A DNA stretch of 64,000 nucleotides from Scatophagus argus (lineage: Eukaryota; Chordata; Actinopteri; Scatophagidae): the NCBI RefSeq assembly GCF_020382885.2, contig NC_058501.1:16444501-16508500 (forward strand), given 5' to 3'. A program made the position numbers and the translations under genes. The notes below the pieces were generated by a model. That model did not search any database, was not told where the DNA came from, and was given only the letters and a program-made list of their open reading frames with translations. The stretch's first letter is position 1. Each line of letters opens with the position of its first letter. Below are positions 1-11,700 of the stretch, in pieces.

Positions 1-1499
1 ATTTATTGCACTGAGATGTATGAAAGCTTAAATGAAAGGGCAGACTGCGACACTGTACTGATACAGATATGATTTTTACAAGAAGTACACAAAGGGCACA
101 AAAATGATTATGTTTGATTTAGGCATTGGCTGCAACTGACGCTTTACAATCATTGCAATTTGCACATTTCACCACCAGGAGGGTTCAGTGGCTCCTCTGC
201 TCTGAGTCAAGCTCTACTTTAAGCCCTTGACTCAACATTTCATATGAATTAAACCTTCACCAGATTACTGTTAACTTGCAGAGGAATGACTCCACACTAA
301 TGTGTGGAGTATGCTGGCGAAAGCAAAACACATCAAGAATATCTGACTATTCTCCGATAGTATCATGGAAGCATAAGTTGTCCATTAGTGCATTATATAT
401 CTGCTAAGTAAAGTGACACCCCATTTTTCACAACTCATGCTCAGTTTACGACTCTGACTTTAGCAGAGACAGACAGCAAATTTGCCCGTAAGGACAAATT
501 GATATTCAAATTGCAAAAGTATGTGTGTGTGAGTCGAGGCCTTCTGGTTCCTTTGATGGTCCTGTGTAAAAGATTATGGGCTCCACATGCAGTGTGCATA
601 CATTTCACAACACAACCCAAGAATGATTACCATCCAGTGGCCCAGAGCGGAAATTATTTCCATCTTTGTGATTAAAATAACTGAATCAAACCATACAATC
701 ATATGATGATAAAATGAGGATTTTTTTTTTCTTGAGTTATTACATTCATCACAGCTTTGGAAGAACACAAATCGTACCCATATCTCTATCTCTTCATCAT
801 CATATTGACCTGGAAATGGACTTTGTTGATTTGAGGATGATCATTTTTAAACTGGCTCTGTTGTTAGGATACAGAAGAGTAAAAGGGGGCCTTATAGACA
901 CATTTCACCTACCAGTTGCAGGCGTTACTGCATTTTAAAGGTAAGAATTATGTGTTTGGTGTCAAAAGGCCTGGTTTCATGAACCACTTCTTTGCAAAGA
1001 CTAGCCAGTGTTATATACCTTATATAGCTGATAACATGTCCAGAAAAGAGACAGAGACAGACAGACAGAGATAATTAGAGGTAAGCATGGTGTGGTGTAG
1101 ATTTTTCAAGAAGAGAAACCTCCTCTGTATTTACTTCGGTATTTATAACAATTACTAATGTCATAACAATATATTATTGATTCATACACCTCACATATAT
1201 TTGATACACAGGCCCAGACCTATATACGTGCAAAAAATAATTTGGAAGAGGGTTATGGTGAACATTTATACTTTTTTTATTTACTAACTGCTATTTATTT
1301 TCAATAAACGTCATAGTTACATTAAAGATATTCCTATGGTGTAATACGCCTGTAAGAAATCACATTTAATATGCAGCTTGGCAGAAAGTTATTAACCATC
1401 CACTGAGAGTGGTTATCTTTTGATATAATCGGGCATAGGACTGTGGATGTAAAAAGGGCACTTAATGTCTGAATATGCAAAGTTTGTGGTAAGAGAATC

Positions 1500-2060
1500 C
1501 TCTTTAACCAAACGCTGAACCCGTTGTGAGCCCTATACAGCCGCCCGTGAGCCCCGCTAGTGCTACCCGGAAATATTACAAGGGCCGGAAAGGACCAATG
1601 TTAAGAGAGCACACGTCACTCACTTTTACCCAAAAATATTATCGCCGACCACCCAAATTTTTCTCGGCCGTCGAACTCTTTTGCAAAACCTTCCTGCCGG
1701 CGCAAAGAGCCGTAATCAAATGGCAAGAGGGCGGCTGCGGTATCCATCGGCGTTGATTTCTGTTGGGAACGGTGTAAGCTTTCACCCAGCTCAGCATCAG
1801 TGAAAATGGCTCTGGCTAACGACTGGAAAACAGCACGCAGAAATGGAAGCGGACGATAGCTAGCTAGGCAGTTAGAAGAAGGCGTGACAGGCCTCATCCA
1901 TCCGCAACTGTGCTCTGCAACTGGATGCGTAGGTAAACATTTGCCGAATATAGGTTACGCAGATGTATACGCTAACGCTAGCATCATAATGTTAACGGTA
2001 GTCTGCATACTTAAAATATCGTGCTGTGAAATGATGGCTAATGTTAGCAACGGCGTTTCT
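1500..2060 (+). promoter_or_regulatory. CpG-rich putative promoter and first exon of the znf865-like gene
   Basis: This stretch is clearly richer in CpG than the AT-rich DNA on both sides. A good donor (TAG|GTAAAC, GT at 1933) could end a non-coding first exon. A second exon with a clean acceptor follows at 2336. No TATA box is evident. A short upstream ORF starts at the ATG at 1806 and ends with TAG at 1857-1859. Assignment to the downstream zinc-finger gene is inference from position and strand. A transcript would decide it. Confidence 0.45.
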
Positions 2061-2335
2061 GTTGCTCCTTTTTTTCGGATTGCGTGGGGCACCGAATAGC
2101 TAAACACGCTGAGCCAGTGTAAAATATGATGCTAAAGAGAACCATGAAGTTTTTCATGCAAGCGCGTCCAATGTTTTTCTATTTTTTTTCTTCCAAAATG
2201 CCAACCAATACTAGTACAGGATGCTACCTCAAGTGCATCCGTTATTACTTGCGCCTGTAAGGTTCCGTTAATGTTTACATTATGCAGCGAGTGTGATACT
2301 GATGTTGATTTGAGCATTTCTGCCCTTCTTCGCAG

Positions 2336-2463
2336 GATTGGTGATTTACATTAAAATGAGAGGCAGTCAAATATGCGTTAGATTACCTCCCTCATCTGCC
2401 AGGGGAGCTCACTCCCCGCTAGGTTCATCGCAACGACAAGAGGAAACGGTAAGATTTTACGAG
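2336..2463 (+). other. Probable 5' UTR exon of the znf865-like gene
   Basis: The segment starts after a pyrimidine-rich acceptor (CTTCTTCGCAG, AG at 2334-2335). It has two usable donors, ACG|GTAAGA (exon end 2448) and GAG|GTGAGC (exon end 2463). Neither joins in frame to the coding exon that begins at 5401, so I read it as non-coding leader. It contains an ATG at 2356 whose frame stays open to the donor. Either donor leaves the same phase. Confidence 0.4.
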
Positions 2464-5400
2464 GTGAGCAAAATGAGATTCAAAGTGAGTGATTCTGATA
2501 ATAGCCGATGTAACTTACTTTGAACCTTTTCGGGAGTAATTTTCTACTCTCCTTTGTTTTGTTTTTTTTCAGCCGAGAATTGTATCTAGGTAAATTTATC
2601 TACTTGACTTGTGTAAATTTATCCTATTGTTATCACGAGTGGGAGTTTGATTAGATATCAGTCTACTTTGTTTTGGCTACACAAACTAAGTGCAAGTACA
2701 GCAACAAGCAGTATTAGTATCTGAACAGAGTGCAAACTGTAGGTACTATGCAGCACCTGATACTGTGCATTTATACATTATTTTTACTCAGGTGACTGCA
2801 CGCTGCTAGCATTCTTTTGAGAGCATTTATTAAAGATAAGACAATCCCATATATTGTAATTTTACACTGAGGGCCAATTTTAGGTTGAGAATGAAATCAG
2901 CAGTTTAATGTATTGAATATTCCCATGCCTTTGTAACTAGCTGGTAATAATCTAAAACAGAAATGAAAAAATGGTAATGTCACAAATATGGTCGAAGGTG
3001 GGGCAAGAAAATTTCATCACCTTAGTGCTGAAAGAGCACTGAATGTAAATAATAACACTTCTTTTTTGCAGGACAGGCTGACATGCATTTCAAAACATTC
3101 ATTGCAGCTCTCTGATGTGTACTTACACACTAATGGCCAATAAATAGTTTCATGTTGAAAGGGTAAACCTGGATAAGGAACAGTGTCCCAGTGATTTCCA
3201 CCAATTTAAGGTATGCTGTAATGTAAAAGGCCTTAAAATAGGTTCTTAAGATTGAATAGAAATGTTCTCAAGATCGTATGGAAATCATCCGATATTCAAT
3301 GAATATTCATCATTAACCCATTTTAATGACTGTGGGTAAGTTGTGAAATGCATCGTTTAATTTTTGCTTATGTGGTGTTGGATTATCTGTCGGCACAATA
3401 TCTGGACCAATGGACCTGTCAGCTTCCTTGTGGTATTAATTTTAAGTCATAATTTGCAGAACTTTGACAGCTGGTAAAATATAACTTTGATGCCACACTT
3501 GTAAGTATTATAGGTAAAATAATCAGTTACATACACACACCTGCATTAAACCAAAAACGAGGCATCTGGTGTCTAATGTGGTTTTTCATGCAAGGCTGCC
3601 ACACCCATCTTTATTCTGTCTGTACTTCCTCCTCAATAAACATTTGGTACTTGAAGAAATAGCCATAAATAAATATACTATGTTTGTAGTCTACATCTCA
3701 TCTGTGAGAGGAGGAACTTGTGCATCAGATACGTATATCACCCATAACTCACTTTCATAGCAGACCGTTATGAACAACTATATGTAGACAGCTAGAGTAC
3801 TGAAAATGGCTTTTACTTCTTTTTTTTTTTTTTAAATATGCACATATGATAAAATAATTCATGCAACAGTTCTGTTTGTGCTTAATGAGATCAGATTGCA
3901 CTTGTTTGTGAGTGACTTTAGAAGTAGAATGATCTGGAAGGAGTTGCCTTGAATTATTAATTTTTGCATGTCTTCAAATGACATCAACGAAAATGTTATG
4001 CATTTTTTTTTATTATTTTAAACTAGTTTTTGAAACCTATATTTTGAAACTTATTGACATATCCTGTGTACACATGTGAGTCAACCGGAAGTCTTTTCAT
4101 TCCACACGATGTGTTTATGAATCTCCTTCTGAGTTGTTGGCTCATAATTTAAACCCAATGTCAAAAGTATTCTGCTAAACTTCCCTAAATCCCTAAGTGC
4201 TTGCATCACACTCCTTCCAGTTTGCATTGGTATTGTGACATTGTAATTGCAATACTGAATTTAATTGATAATTTCCCTTACTGTTGACTGTGCAAGAAAA
4301 ATCTCTGTGTTGTGTAATCTTGAAGAACAGGGTTTCTGATATAGGTTAAATTTACAAGGGACAGTAATGGCTGAAATACATGGGGCACGGAAGCTGCAGC
4401 AACATGTCTGCATGTACATTCTAATCAACTTAATCTTCTCAAAATGCAATTGCAATGCTTATGCCCTCGAGAACAAGCCTTCAACAGGTGAAAACCGAAT
4501 AAAAGAATGACTACAGAACAAATTTCATGAAAACAAATTCTTCTTGAAAAAAATAGTCAAATAAGTACCTCATTGTACCAGAGGCAATGTAATGCAGCAA
4601 AGCAACAAAACTATGTGTTTTTACGTTGCACAATAAAATTAAATCAAACTGATGTGTATTCATCATCCTGTAGTGCAAACCATCTAGTTAATTAATCAAG
4701 CGTTGGTTAATATGGGCTACACTGTCAAAGCCTGCTTAACCAACTTGTCAAAACTCAGCATGCACACGGTGAAGCGTGTGGGAAAATACTGGCAAGGAAA
4801 GGAAGTGGAAGGGATGCTAATTTTTCTCAGAAAACATGACTGACATGCATCCATGGGCTACAATGATGGACTCTGTATAGCAGGTATAAAATAAACCCCA
4901 CTCTGCCCTGCATATGTGATGCATCCGCACCCCATATATTTCGGCACTTAGTAATCTTTTAATCAAAATTACAATTCTGTTCCCCTCTATCATTTTCACA
5001 CTTTTCTGAATTTTGTTTTTTCAGCTGTAGGAACTTCTTGGCTGAACACGGATGAGGAATATTGCTTAGATGAACAAATTGTCAACGCAGTAACTCTCAA
5101 AGGAAACAAGACGAAGTCATTTGAACTGCTTCTCAATAAAACCTATTTTAAGTGATTTTGAAATTAGGTGGAACTCATCTACCTGTTAAAAAGGCACTTT
5201 TACCCTTTGATCATAAACTCATCTTCCTGGCTACCCCACTCATTTTGGAAGTAGAGTGTGGGCAGTGGATGATCAACAGGGAGTAGCAGCACCAGAAGTA
5301 AACTATCTGGAGAAACGAACATTAAATTTAAGACATTCAAGTAGTTCTGGAAAAATAGTATCGTAACCTCACCCTTAGGGTAAAGTTTGTCTTTCACCAG
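2464..5400 (+). other. Probable 5' UTR intron, no gene seen
   Basis: AT-rich sequence with short homopolymer runs and no ORF that resembles a protein on either strand. It ends in an acceptor (TTTCACCAG, AG at 5399-5400) directly upstream of the coding exon. I see no recognisable mobile element in it. Confidence 0.4.
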
Positions 5401-5477
5401 TCAGTACTGGGATCATCGTTGCCGCTCCTAGCGCTGGAGGTTTGGCCCCTGCACCCCTATGTGCCAGTGAGTGGGAA

Positions 5478-8400
5478 ATGTTCCAATTTGGAAAATACAA
5501 TCTGGACATTATAGAGATGTTAAGTGGGCACCAGGCCCACCAGTTTAAAGGCCTTGGTTTAGATCGACAACTACAGCATCAACAGCAAGTGCAGCTTCAC
5601 CAGCATCAACTCCAGCAGCAGCAGCAGCAGCAGGCTGAGTCTTCTGGAGCTCTTCTGTCTGGACTTGGCTTGGGCTCCCTGCAGGGGTCTAGAGGTAACG
5701 CCTTTTCTGATTCTGCCTCCATTTTTGCCAAGATGAGTGCCCCTCCTCCCCCACCTTTACAACAACAGCCTTCCTCATCTCAGAGCTCTCGTTCAAAGTC
5801 AAGCAAGATGAGCAGCAGCAGCTCAACTCATTCTTCAGGCTACCCACAGTTCCTGCGCTCTTTCCACCCGTCTGAGGCAGCACTAGCACAGGAGCAGTTA
5901 CATCCAGGTGTAGGCCGCTTTGAGCACTTTGCTGGGGGAAGTAGCAGTAGTGGGAGTGCTGGGGGATTAGGAGGACTAGTAACATCAGCACCTCCACCCC
6001 CTCCTCCTCTGCATCCCGGCCTCTCTGTCCCCCAAGCATCATCTGGTCCCTCCTCTTCCTCTCCTTCCCCTTCAACCTCTGTGGCCACCTCTAATAACCC
6101 TCCTAGCAGCAGTGCAGTCAGCTCATTGGGACACCAGTTGGTTGGGGCCCAGTCTGATGCACGGAGTCTTCACCAACAGTTTAGTTGCATGTTAGCTGCT
6201 AATCAGTATTTCCTTTCTGGGGTGCCTGCTAATGCTAGTTTAGAGCAATTTCTTGTTCAACAGGGAACCCATAATCACTTAGGGATCGGTTTAAGTCAGA
6301 CAGGTGGGGAGCCTAGTACTAGTCTTGCTTCGCCGCCTGCTTTGCATTCTTCTCATTCACATGGCCACTCCACTCCTCAGCCACAGCAGGGTCCACAGCA
6401 GCCTCCCCAGCAACAACAGCTTTCAGCTCACACCCTCTCTCATCCTCACTCTCATTCTCATCCTCACCACCCACTCCACCCAGGCTCCCAGCCCTCATCA
6501 CTGGGTGGCTTTGACTTCCAGGGCATCCCTGTACTCTCGTCAAATCAGATAGCTTCTCTGATGCAGCAGGAAGCAGGGTTGCCTCTGCCCTTGCCACTTC
6601 ATTTATCTTTATCTAAGGATGATGGTAAAGGGGAAAGCAGTGGAGGCGGAAGTAGTACTGGTGGTAGCAGTAGCAGTAGAAGGAAGAAAGCTATGGCCGG
6701 CTATTTGCCACAGAGAAAATCTGATAGTGCCAGTAATAGCAGCAGCAGCCATGGCCACAGCAGCCACAGTGGTAATCCCAGCACTGCTAGTAATGGAGGA
6801 GGGCTTAGTCACGGTCAGCCTCCAGCTTTAATTGGGAGTGGGGTTGGTATGTCAAATATGGGTGGAGACCCATCATCCCTTCTTGCCTCATCATCTTCAT
6901 CCTCATCTGTAGTTTCTTCCTCCTCCTCCTCTGCTCCCTCTTCCACTGCTGCCTCAGTACTGGTTACTAATGATTCTCACCTTTCTAAATCTGATAACCA
7001 GAGCTCAATGCAAGCCAACCCCACAGATTCTGATAGAGAGCCCATTTATCGCTGTGGAGATTGTGGCAAAAGCTTCCCTCACCTTTCAAGCCTTCGCAGG
7101 CATTTGCGCATGCATGAGCCAACCACAGCAGGTACTAGCAATACTAGCACTACTGGCCCAAACCCTGTTCATATTAAAACACAGTCTGACCCAAGCCTTC
7201 CCCATTCGACCCAAGAAAGTCAGTCTTCGTCTAATTCTTGTCCTAGTCCAGACAAAATATTTCATTGCCCTGATTGTGGCAAAGGCTTTAAGAAAAAAGG
7301 GCACCTCCTGCAACACGGTGTTATACACTCTTCAGCCCGCCCATATGGCTGCTCCACCTGCTCTCGGGCTTTTAATCGTAGAGAGTCACTGACACGCCAC
7401 GAGAAGATACATGAGGAAAAGCCATTCCGATGTCCTGCCTGTGGTCGTGCCTTCCGTGAGAGCACCTCTCTACTCAACCATGCTGCCTCAGGCACCTGCG
7501 GCAAGCCAGGTAGGGGACCCAAACAAAGGGGCAGCAAGACAGGAACTGATGGTGAGGACAGAGTCGAGGGAGGGGGTGGAGGAGGTAACGGAGGAGGGGG
7601 AACTTATCAGAGCAATAGAGGGGTTATTTATGGGAAAACTGAGGAAGAGGATGGTGTAATCATTGTGGGGGAAGGAGAACCAAAATCAGGTATAGGATGT
7701 GATGGTCTGTTTCAGTCTGGAAGGGGAGGGAATTCAAATGACAGGGACAGAACAGATGGTAAATACCCCACTGACTACTCTCGGAATCGTTACACAGGCT
7801 ACCATGATGACCACCGTTCTCAAGGTAATCCATCTCCATGCTACTCTGGTGCCTCCCCCTGTGGAAGTGGGATGGCGGGCCCAGCTCTGAGAAAGGCACC
7901 CCTGGCCCCAACACTGCATCCACACTCACAGAGCCACAGCCAGCACCACCATCCGCAGCAACAGCCCCATCTGCCCCTTTCTTCTCTACTGGATGACTCA
8001 GAGGATGATGTCACTAGCTCTGTCAATAATGCAATCTCTGCTATAACAGCAGCTAGTCACAGTGGAAATAGAGGGGATGATAGGGGAGACATCATAGGAG
8101 GTCTACTAGGTGGTCTTGGTTTAGGTCCTCTGGGCTCACCCTCATCAACATCTGGCATGGATAAGAATTTCAGAGGTGTGGGGAGCCAGGAGGCTATGAG
8201 CAGCAACCCACAGAATCCTACTGCTAAACCAAAACGTCCCCGCAAACCCAGAGCTAAGAAGGATCCTGTACCTGGTGGGCAGCCCCCCAAACGTAGGCAG
8301 TACACCCCTAGAATGGGTCCCAGCGGACTCCCACGCACTCACCTCTGCAGCGTCTGTGGTAAGGGATTTGCACGCCGTGAGACCCTACGCAGGCATGACC

Positions 8401-10163
8401 GCATCCATACTGGAGAAAAGCCCCATCACTGCACTGTTTGTGGAAAGTATTTTAGAGAGGCTTTTCACCTGAGCAAGCATCAAACAGTCCACTCCGGGGC
8501 AAAGAATTACAAATGCAGCATCTGTGGGAAAGAGTTTGGTTACTCCCAAAGCCTCAGGAGACACAGCAAACTCCACCAGAAAGGGGAGCTAGAAGAGGTG
8601 CCCACAACACCAGCTGCGGATAACCTTAACAGCTATAACCCAAACCCTCAATGTAGCGTGGCCCAAGACAGAAGCCAGAACCAAGCACCAAGCACCTCCT
8701 CCTATTACTACTCTCAAGATGTCAAGCCTCAAGACACCAACCCCCAGCCGCAGCCTCCACCCCCACCCCAACCACAGCCGCCACCTCCACCTCGACTCTA
8801 CACTTGTGCTATATGTTGGAAGTCGTTTCGCCATCACTTCCATCTGACTGCCCATCACCAGACGGTTCATGAAGGTGGGGGCGAAAAGCTCTTCTGCTGT
8901 GAGGTATGTGGGAAAGCATTTGCTTACTCTAATAGCCTCACACGACATAGGCAATCACAGCACGGGATGACCCGCACTGAACCGTCTAACCCACAAGAAG
9001 GTAGCAGTGGGTCAGGAGACAACAGAAATGGGAGTGATGTTAATCAGTCAACAGCGGAGAGTGAGGCTGCCACCAATGCCCTGCTACAGATGGCTCCTTC
9101 CACAGAGGGCCATGGAGGTCAGAGTCTTAGCGTTGTCACTCATAGCCACCAACAGGCACCCCCTCAACCACCAGCTGGTTACTCTCCCCTCTTTTATGAT
9201 GCAGCCCATTCTTCAGCCTCTAATGCTTCGGCTTACTCACAGCCTCTGCCTCCAAACTCTACGATCATGGCACCCCAGCACCCGCATTCCCCAGCCGGGG
9301 TGAAAGGAGAGCACATATATCCAGCTGGATCCCGTAGCCGTACTCTTCACACCACGGCCCCGTTTCAGCCCCTCACGGAACTGCCCTCCACTGAACATCA
9401 TCATCTGCATCATCATCATCATCACTCCCACCATCATCCTCATCATCAGTCAGGTACCCAGCCCCAACAGCACCTTGACTGCAGCATCCAGTTGTCACAC
9501 GATGAATCGAGGCGACACAAGAAGAAAAAAAAAAAGTCCAACAGGAGAGATTGGAGGGAAAATAAATGGGAATCCCAAGATTTAGTCAGATTTGATGGAA
9601 GTAAAAGGAAGAGAAAGATAAGTTGTACAGTAAGAGGGCAGTTGAATAAAAAACAAGGCTCTCTTCGTTTGACAATTAGGCGAGGAGGAGGATCAGGTGG
9701 TGGAGGTTATAAGCTTGTCAACACTGGGGGAATGAAGGTGCAGATCCTGTCGTCTCTCAAAGTCCCTGTGAAACGTTATGGTTGTCCTATATGCCCCAAT
9801 TCTGTGTTTTCCCGTAAAGCAGGACTGCTAGTCCACATGGCAGTAAAACACCCACATAAAGCCTTGACCACTCAGGAGCGACTAAGGTGCAGTGTATGTG
9901 GGAAGCAGTCTCACAGGCCTTTGGCAGCCTTCATCCATCGGGCCTCCCATCGTGCCAGAGGGACATTCTCCTGCCGACGCTGCTCCACTCGCTTCTGGAA
10001 TGCATCGCTTCTCCGCAGGCATAAGGTGTCCTGCCGCCGCAGGGCTAAAGGACTGCAGCGAGGAGATGCTAAAAGGCTGAAGATTTCAAAGAGACCAGGA
10101 GAGAGACAGACCCAGGAGGGTCAGGGGGAGATGCCATATCTACAGGGACCATACAGATACTGA
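5478..10163 (+). CDS. znf865: Large multi-C2H2 zinc-finger protein, ZNF865-like
   Basis: Probable nuclear DNA-binding regulator of 1561 residues encoded in one exon. I start it at the ATG at 5478 (gggaaATGt, A at -3). The frame is open for 26 codons further upstream, to the acceptor at 5400, but holds no other ATG. The N-terminus (FQFGKYNLDIIEML) resembles the FQxYxxDxxEFL start of human ZNF865. A long low-complexity Q, S, P and H-rich region follows. The fingers sit in four clusters: about residues 524-675 (four), 955-1033 (three), 1108-1162 (two) and 1434-1519 (three, the last C2HC-like). The finger series NRRESL, RRETLRRH, REAFHLSKH and FGYSQSLRRH is the same order I know from ZNF865, which is the main basis for the name. 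Basic PKRPRKPRAKK (about 917) may be a weak AT-hook. A His-rich run lies near 1307. At about 1060 residues, human ZNF865 is shorter. Its DNA target is not deducible. Confidence 0.75.
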   Translation: MFQFGKYNLDIIEMLSGHQAHQFKGLGLDRQLQHQQQVQLHQHQLQQQQQQQAESSGALLSGLGLGSLQGSRGNAFSDSASIFAKMSAPPPPPLQQQPSSSQSSRSKSSKMSSSSSTHSSGYPQFLRSFHPSEAALAQEQLHPGVGRFEHFAGGSSSSGSAGGLGGLVTSAPPPPPPLHPGLSVPQASSGPSSSSPSPSTSVATSNNPPSSSAVSSLGHQLVGAQSDARSLHQQFSCMLAANQYFLSGVPANASLEQFLVQQGTHNHLGIGLSQTGGEPSTSLASPPALHSSHSHGHSTPQPQQGPQQPPQQQQLSAHTLSHPHSHSHPHHPLHPGSQPSSLGGFDFQGIPVLSSNQIASLMQQEAGLPLPLPLHLSLSKDDGKGESSGGGSSTGGSSSSRRKKAMAGYLPQRKSDSASNSSSSHGHSSHSGNPSTASNGGGLSHGQPPALIGSGVGMSNMGGDPSSLLASSSSSSSVVSSSSSSAPSSTAASVLVTNDSHLSKSDNQSSMQANPTDSDREPIYRCGDCGKSFPHLSSLRRHLRMHEPTTAGTSNTSTTGPNPVHIKTQSDPSLPHSTQESQSSSNSCPSPDKIFHCPDCGKGFKKKGHLLQHGVIHSSARPYGCSTCSRAFNRRESLTRHEKIHEEKPFRCPACGRAFRESTSLLNHAASGTCGKPGRGPKQRGSKTGTDGEDRVEGGGGGGNGGGGTYQSNRGVIYGKTEEEDGVIIVGEGEPKSGIGCDGLFQSGRGGNSNDRDRTDGKYPTDYSRNRYTGYHDDHRSQGNPSPCYSGASPCGSGMAGPALRKAPLAPTLHPHSQSHSQHHHPQQQPHLPLSSLLDDSEDDVTSSVNNAISAITAASHSGNRGDDRGDIIGGLLGGLGLGPLGSPSSTSGMDKNFRGVGSQEAMSSNPQNPTAKPKRPRKPRAKKDPVPGGQPPKRRQYTPRMGPSGLPRTHLCSVCGKGFARRETLRRHDRIHTGEKPHHCTVCGKYFREAFHLSKHQTVHSGAKNYKCSICGKEFGYSQSLRRHSKLHQKGELEEVPTTPAADNLNSYNPNPQCSVAQDRSQNQAPSTSSYYYSQDVKPQDTNPQPQPPPPPQPQPPPPPRLYTCAICWKSFRHHFHLTAHHQTVHEGGGEKLFCCEVCGKAFAYSNSLTRHRQSQHGMTRTEPSNPQEGSSGSGDNRNGSDVNQSTAESEAATNALLQMAPSTEGHGGQSLSVVTHSHQQAPPQPPAGYSPLFYDAAHSSASNASAYSQPLPPNSTIMAPQHPHSPAGVKGEHIYPAGSRSRTLHTTAPFQPLTELPSTEHHHLHHHHHHSHHHPHHQSGTQPQQHLDCSIQLSHDESRRHKKKKKKSNRRDWRENKWESQDLVRFDGSKRKRKISCTVRGQLNKKQGSLRLTIRRGGGSGGGGYKLVNTGGMKVQILSSLKVPVKRYGCPICPNSVFSRKAGLLVHMAVKHPHKALTTQERLRCSVCGKQSHRPLAAFIHRASHRARGTFSCRRCSTRFWNASLLRRHKVSCRRRAKGLQRGDAKRLKISKRPGERQTQEGQGEMPYLQGPYRY

Positions 10164-11700
10164 GCATCCCGGTATTTGAAAAGAGTTGGGGTACAAGAGG
10201 GATATTTCAGTTCTAAAGTGGGAAGGTGAGAAATAAGGGACTTAAAATGGCATATGCTGCCTTTAGGAGAATTTGCCTCATGTCTCTGTTGACATCTACT
10301 CTGCTGTCTGTTAGAATGAGTGTGTTAACAACTACTGTAGAGCATCCTATAAAATATCACCAGAATTTCTTCCATATTATATTGGAAGGTGTTTTCAAAG
10401 ACGTGACTGTTTTCCATAGGTTCATTAACCCCTTAAGTGCATTGACACTATGCTTGGCTGACACTGTGCAGTTACTAGACAAGTTTAGGTGAAATGAACT
10501 GCTAATGTATCTCTCTTCCTCATAACTAGAATCCCTGCTACACCTCTTGCTGTATGATAAATGTCTCTGCCGTGTACTTTGTCTTGTTGTTGTTCACTTA
10601 GAGGCTCTGAGGATTTTTTAAAATGTAAAGTGCATTTATTAGGAGTAGGGACATGGGGACAAAGACCTTTGTTGATAGTTTGTCAGTGCATGTTTGTTCT
10701 CTGGTCAAGTTTTTTGCTGAGGTTGTGAGATCACTCCTACAGTATGTGATGGTTTATTCAGTATATCCCCAGAAGTTTGTAGTGTTAAACTTGATTTGAA
10801 ATTTACTCTATATTCCCTAGTGATTTAATCACACATAGATAAAATGTCAGAGTTACTGGTAATTAGCATTACAAGGATCCCACTCCTGCCAAAATGAAGA
10901 AACTTATAAAAAAGCCTTGCTTAGTATGTTCACTTTACTTCATTTATTTGAGATATTCCTAGCTTTTATACCAAGAAATTGAAAACAGGTTAAACAAGTG
11001 GACTGTAACACATGTTTATCTCATGTTATTTGTATGCTCTTTTTAGCAGTGATTATTTCTACAGTACTTCACAGTGTGTTAAAGACAAGGACCTATCATA
11101 ATAGAATAAATGTAATATTCCATGTATTTATGTGTGTAACCCAATCAGTCTTCATGCCAATCTTATACTTAACCCCTTCTACTCTTTATTTTTTGCTGAG
11201 TTGCAATCATCTTACTGTCAAGCCTTGTTTTTTTTTCTTTGAAAGATGAATTATGTTTTAAGTACATCTTGTCACTTTATTCACATATGAAATGTTCATA
11301 CCCCTGTCAAGCCTTGTTTTTTTCTTCTAAAGAAAAATGATAGTTTCAGTAGATTTCTATCACATTATTTACTGAGAAGTCAGTAGTTGATTATATTTCA
11401 GCAATGAATAAACCTTAAGTGTAATCCTTTGTTTCCTTTCATTTCTTATTCACACTTACCGACTGCAATATGCAAAAGACAGTAAAAACTGGTAGTAATT
11501 GAATAAACCAAAGTCAATATTGAAGTTTGATTTTTCTATTTAGCTTTATGTCCTGTGTGAACTACACATCACGGTGGATTAAATTGGTTTCAGTGGAGTT
11601 GATACCAATGAATTAAAGTTAAGTTCTTAGAGTTACCTATGTTGTTTAAAAATAATAGGCAGACATATTATCACCTTACTTGAAATAAATGGCTGTGAGA
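10164..11700 (+). other. 3' UTR of the znf865-like gene with candidate poly(A) signals
   Basis: AT-rich sequence after the stop codon. AATAAA hexamers lie at 11407-11412, 11502-11507 and 11684-11689, so the mRNA probably ends between about 11.4 and 11.7 kb. An imperfect direct duplication lies inside it (11215-11372). The extent is inferred from the hexamers only. Confidence 0.5.
11215..11372 (+). repeat. Imperfect tandem duplication of about 89 bp in the 3' UTR
   Basis: CTGTCAAGCCTTGTTTTTTT occurs at 11215 and again at 11304. The sequence after each copy stays alignable with substitutions and small gaps, ending near TTTATTCAC and TTATTTAC. The copies have clearly diverged, so the duplication is not recent. 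Confidence 0.6.

Noticed and set aside
5442-5477. Upstream extension of the znf865-like protein starting at a TTG (reading MAPAPLCASEWE)
   Set aside because: The codon is TTG. The open frame only reflects exon sequence after the acceptor at 5400, and the first ATG in good context is at 5478.
5689-9446. Many 60-140-codon ORFs on the minus strand and in other frames across the znf865-like CDS
   Set aside because: They are shadows of a Ser/Gln/Pro/His-rich coding exon; none has a recognisable domain, and all overlap strongly supported zinc fingers.
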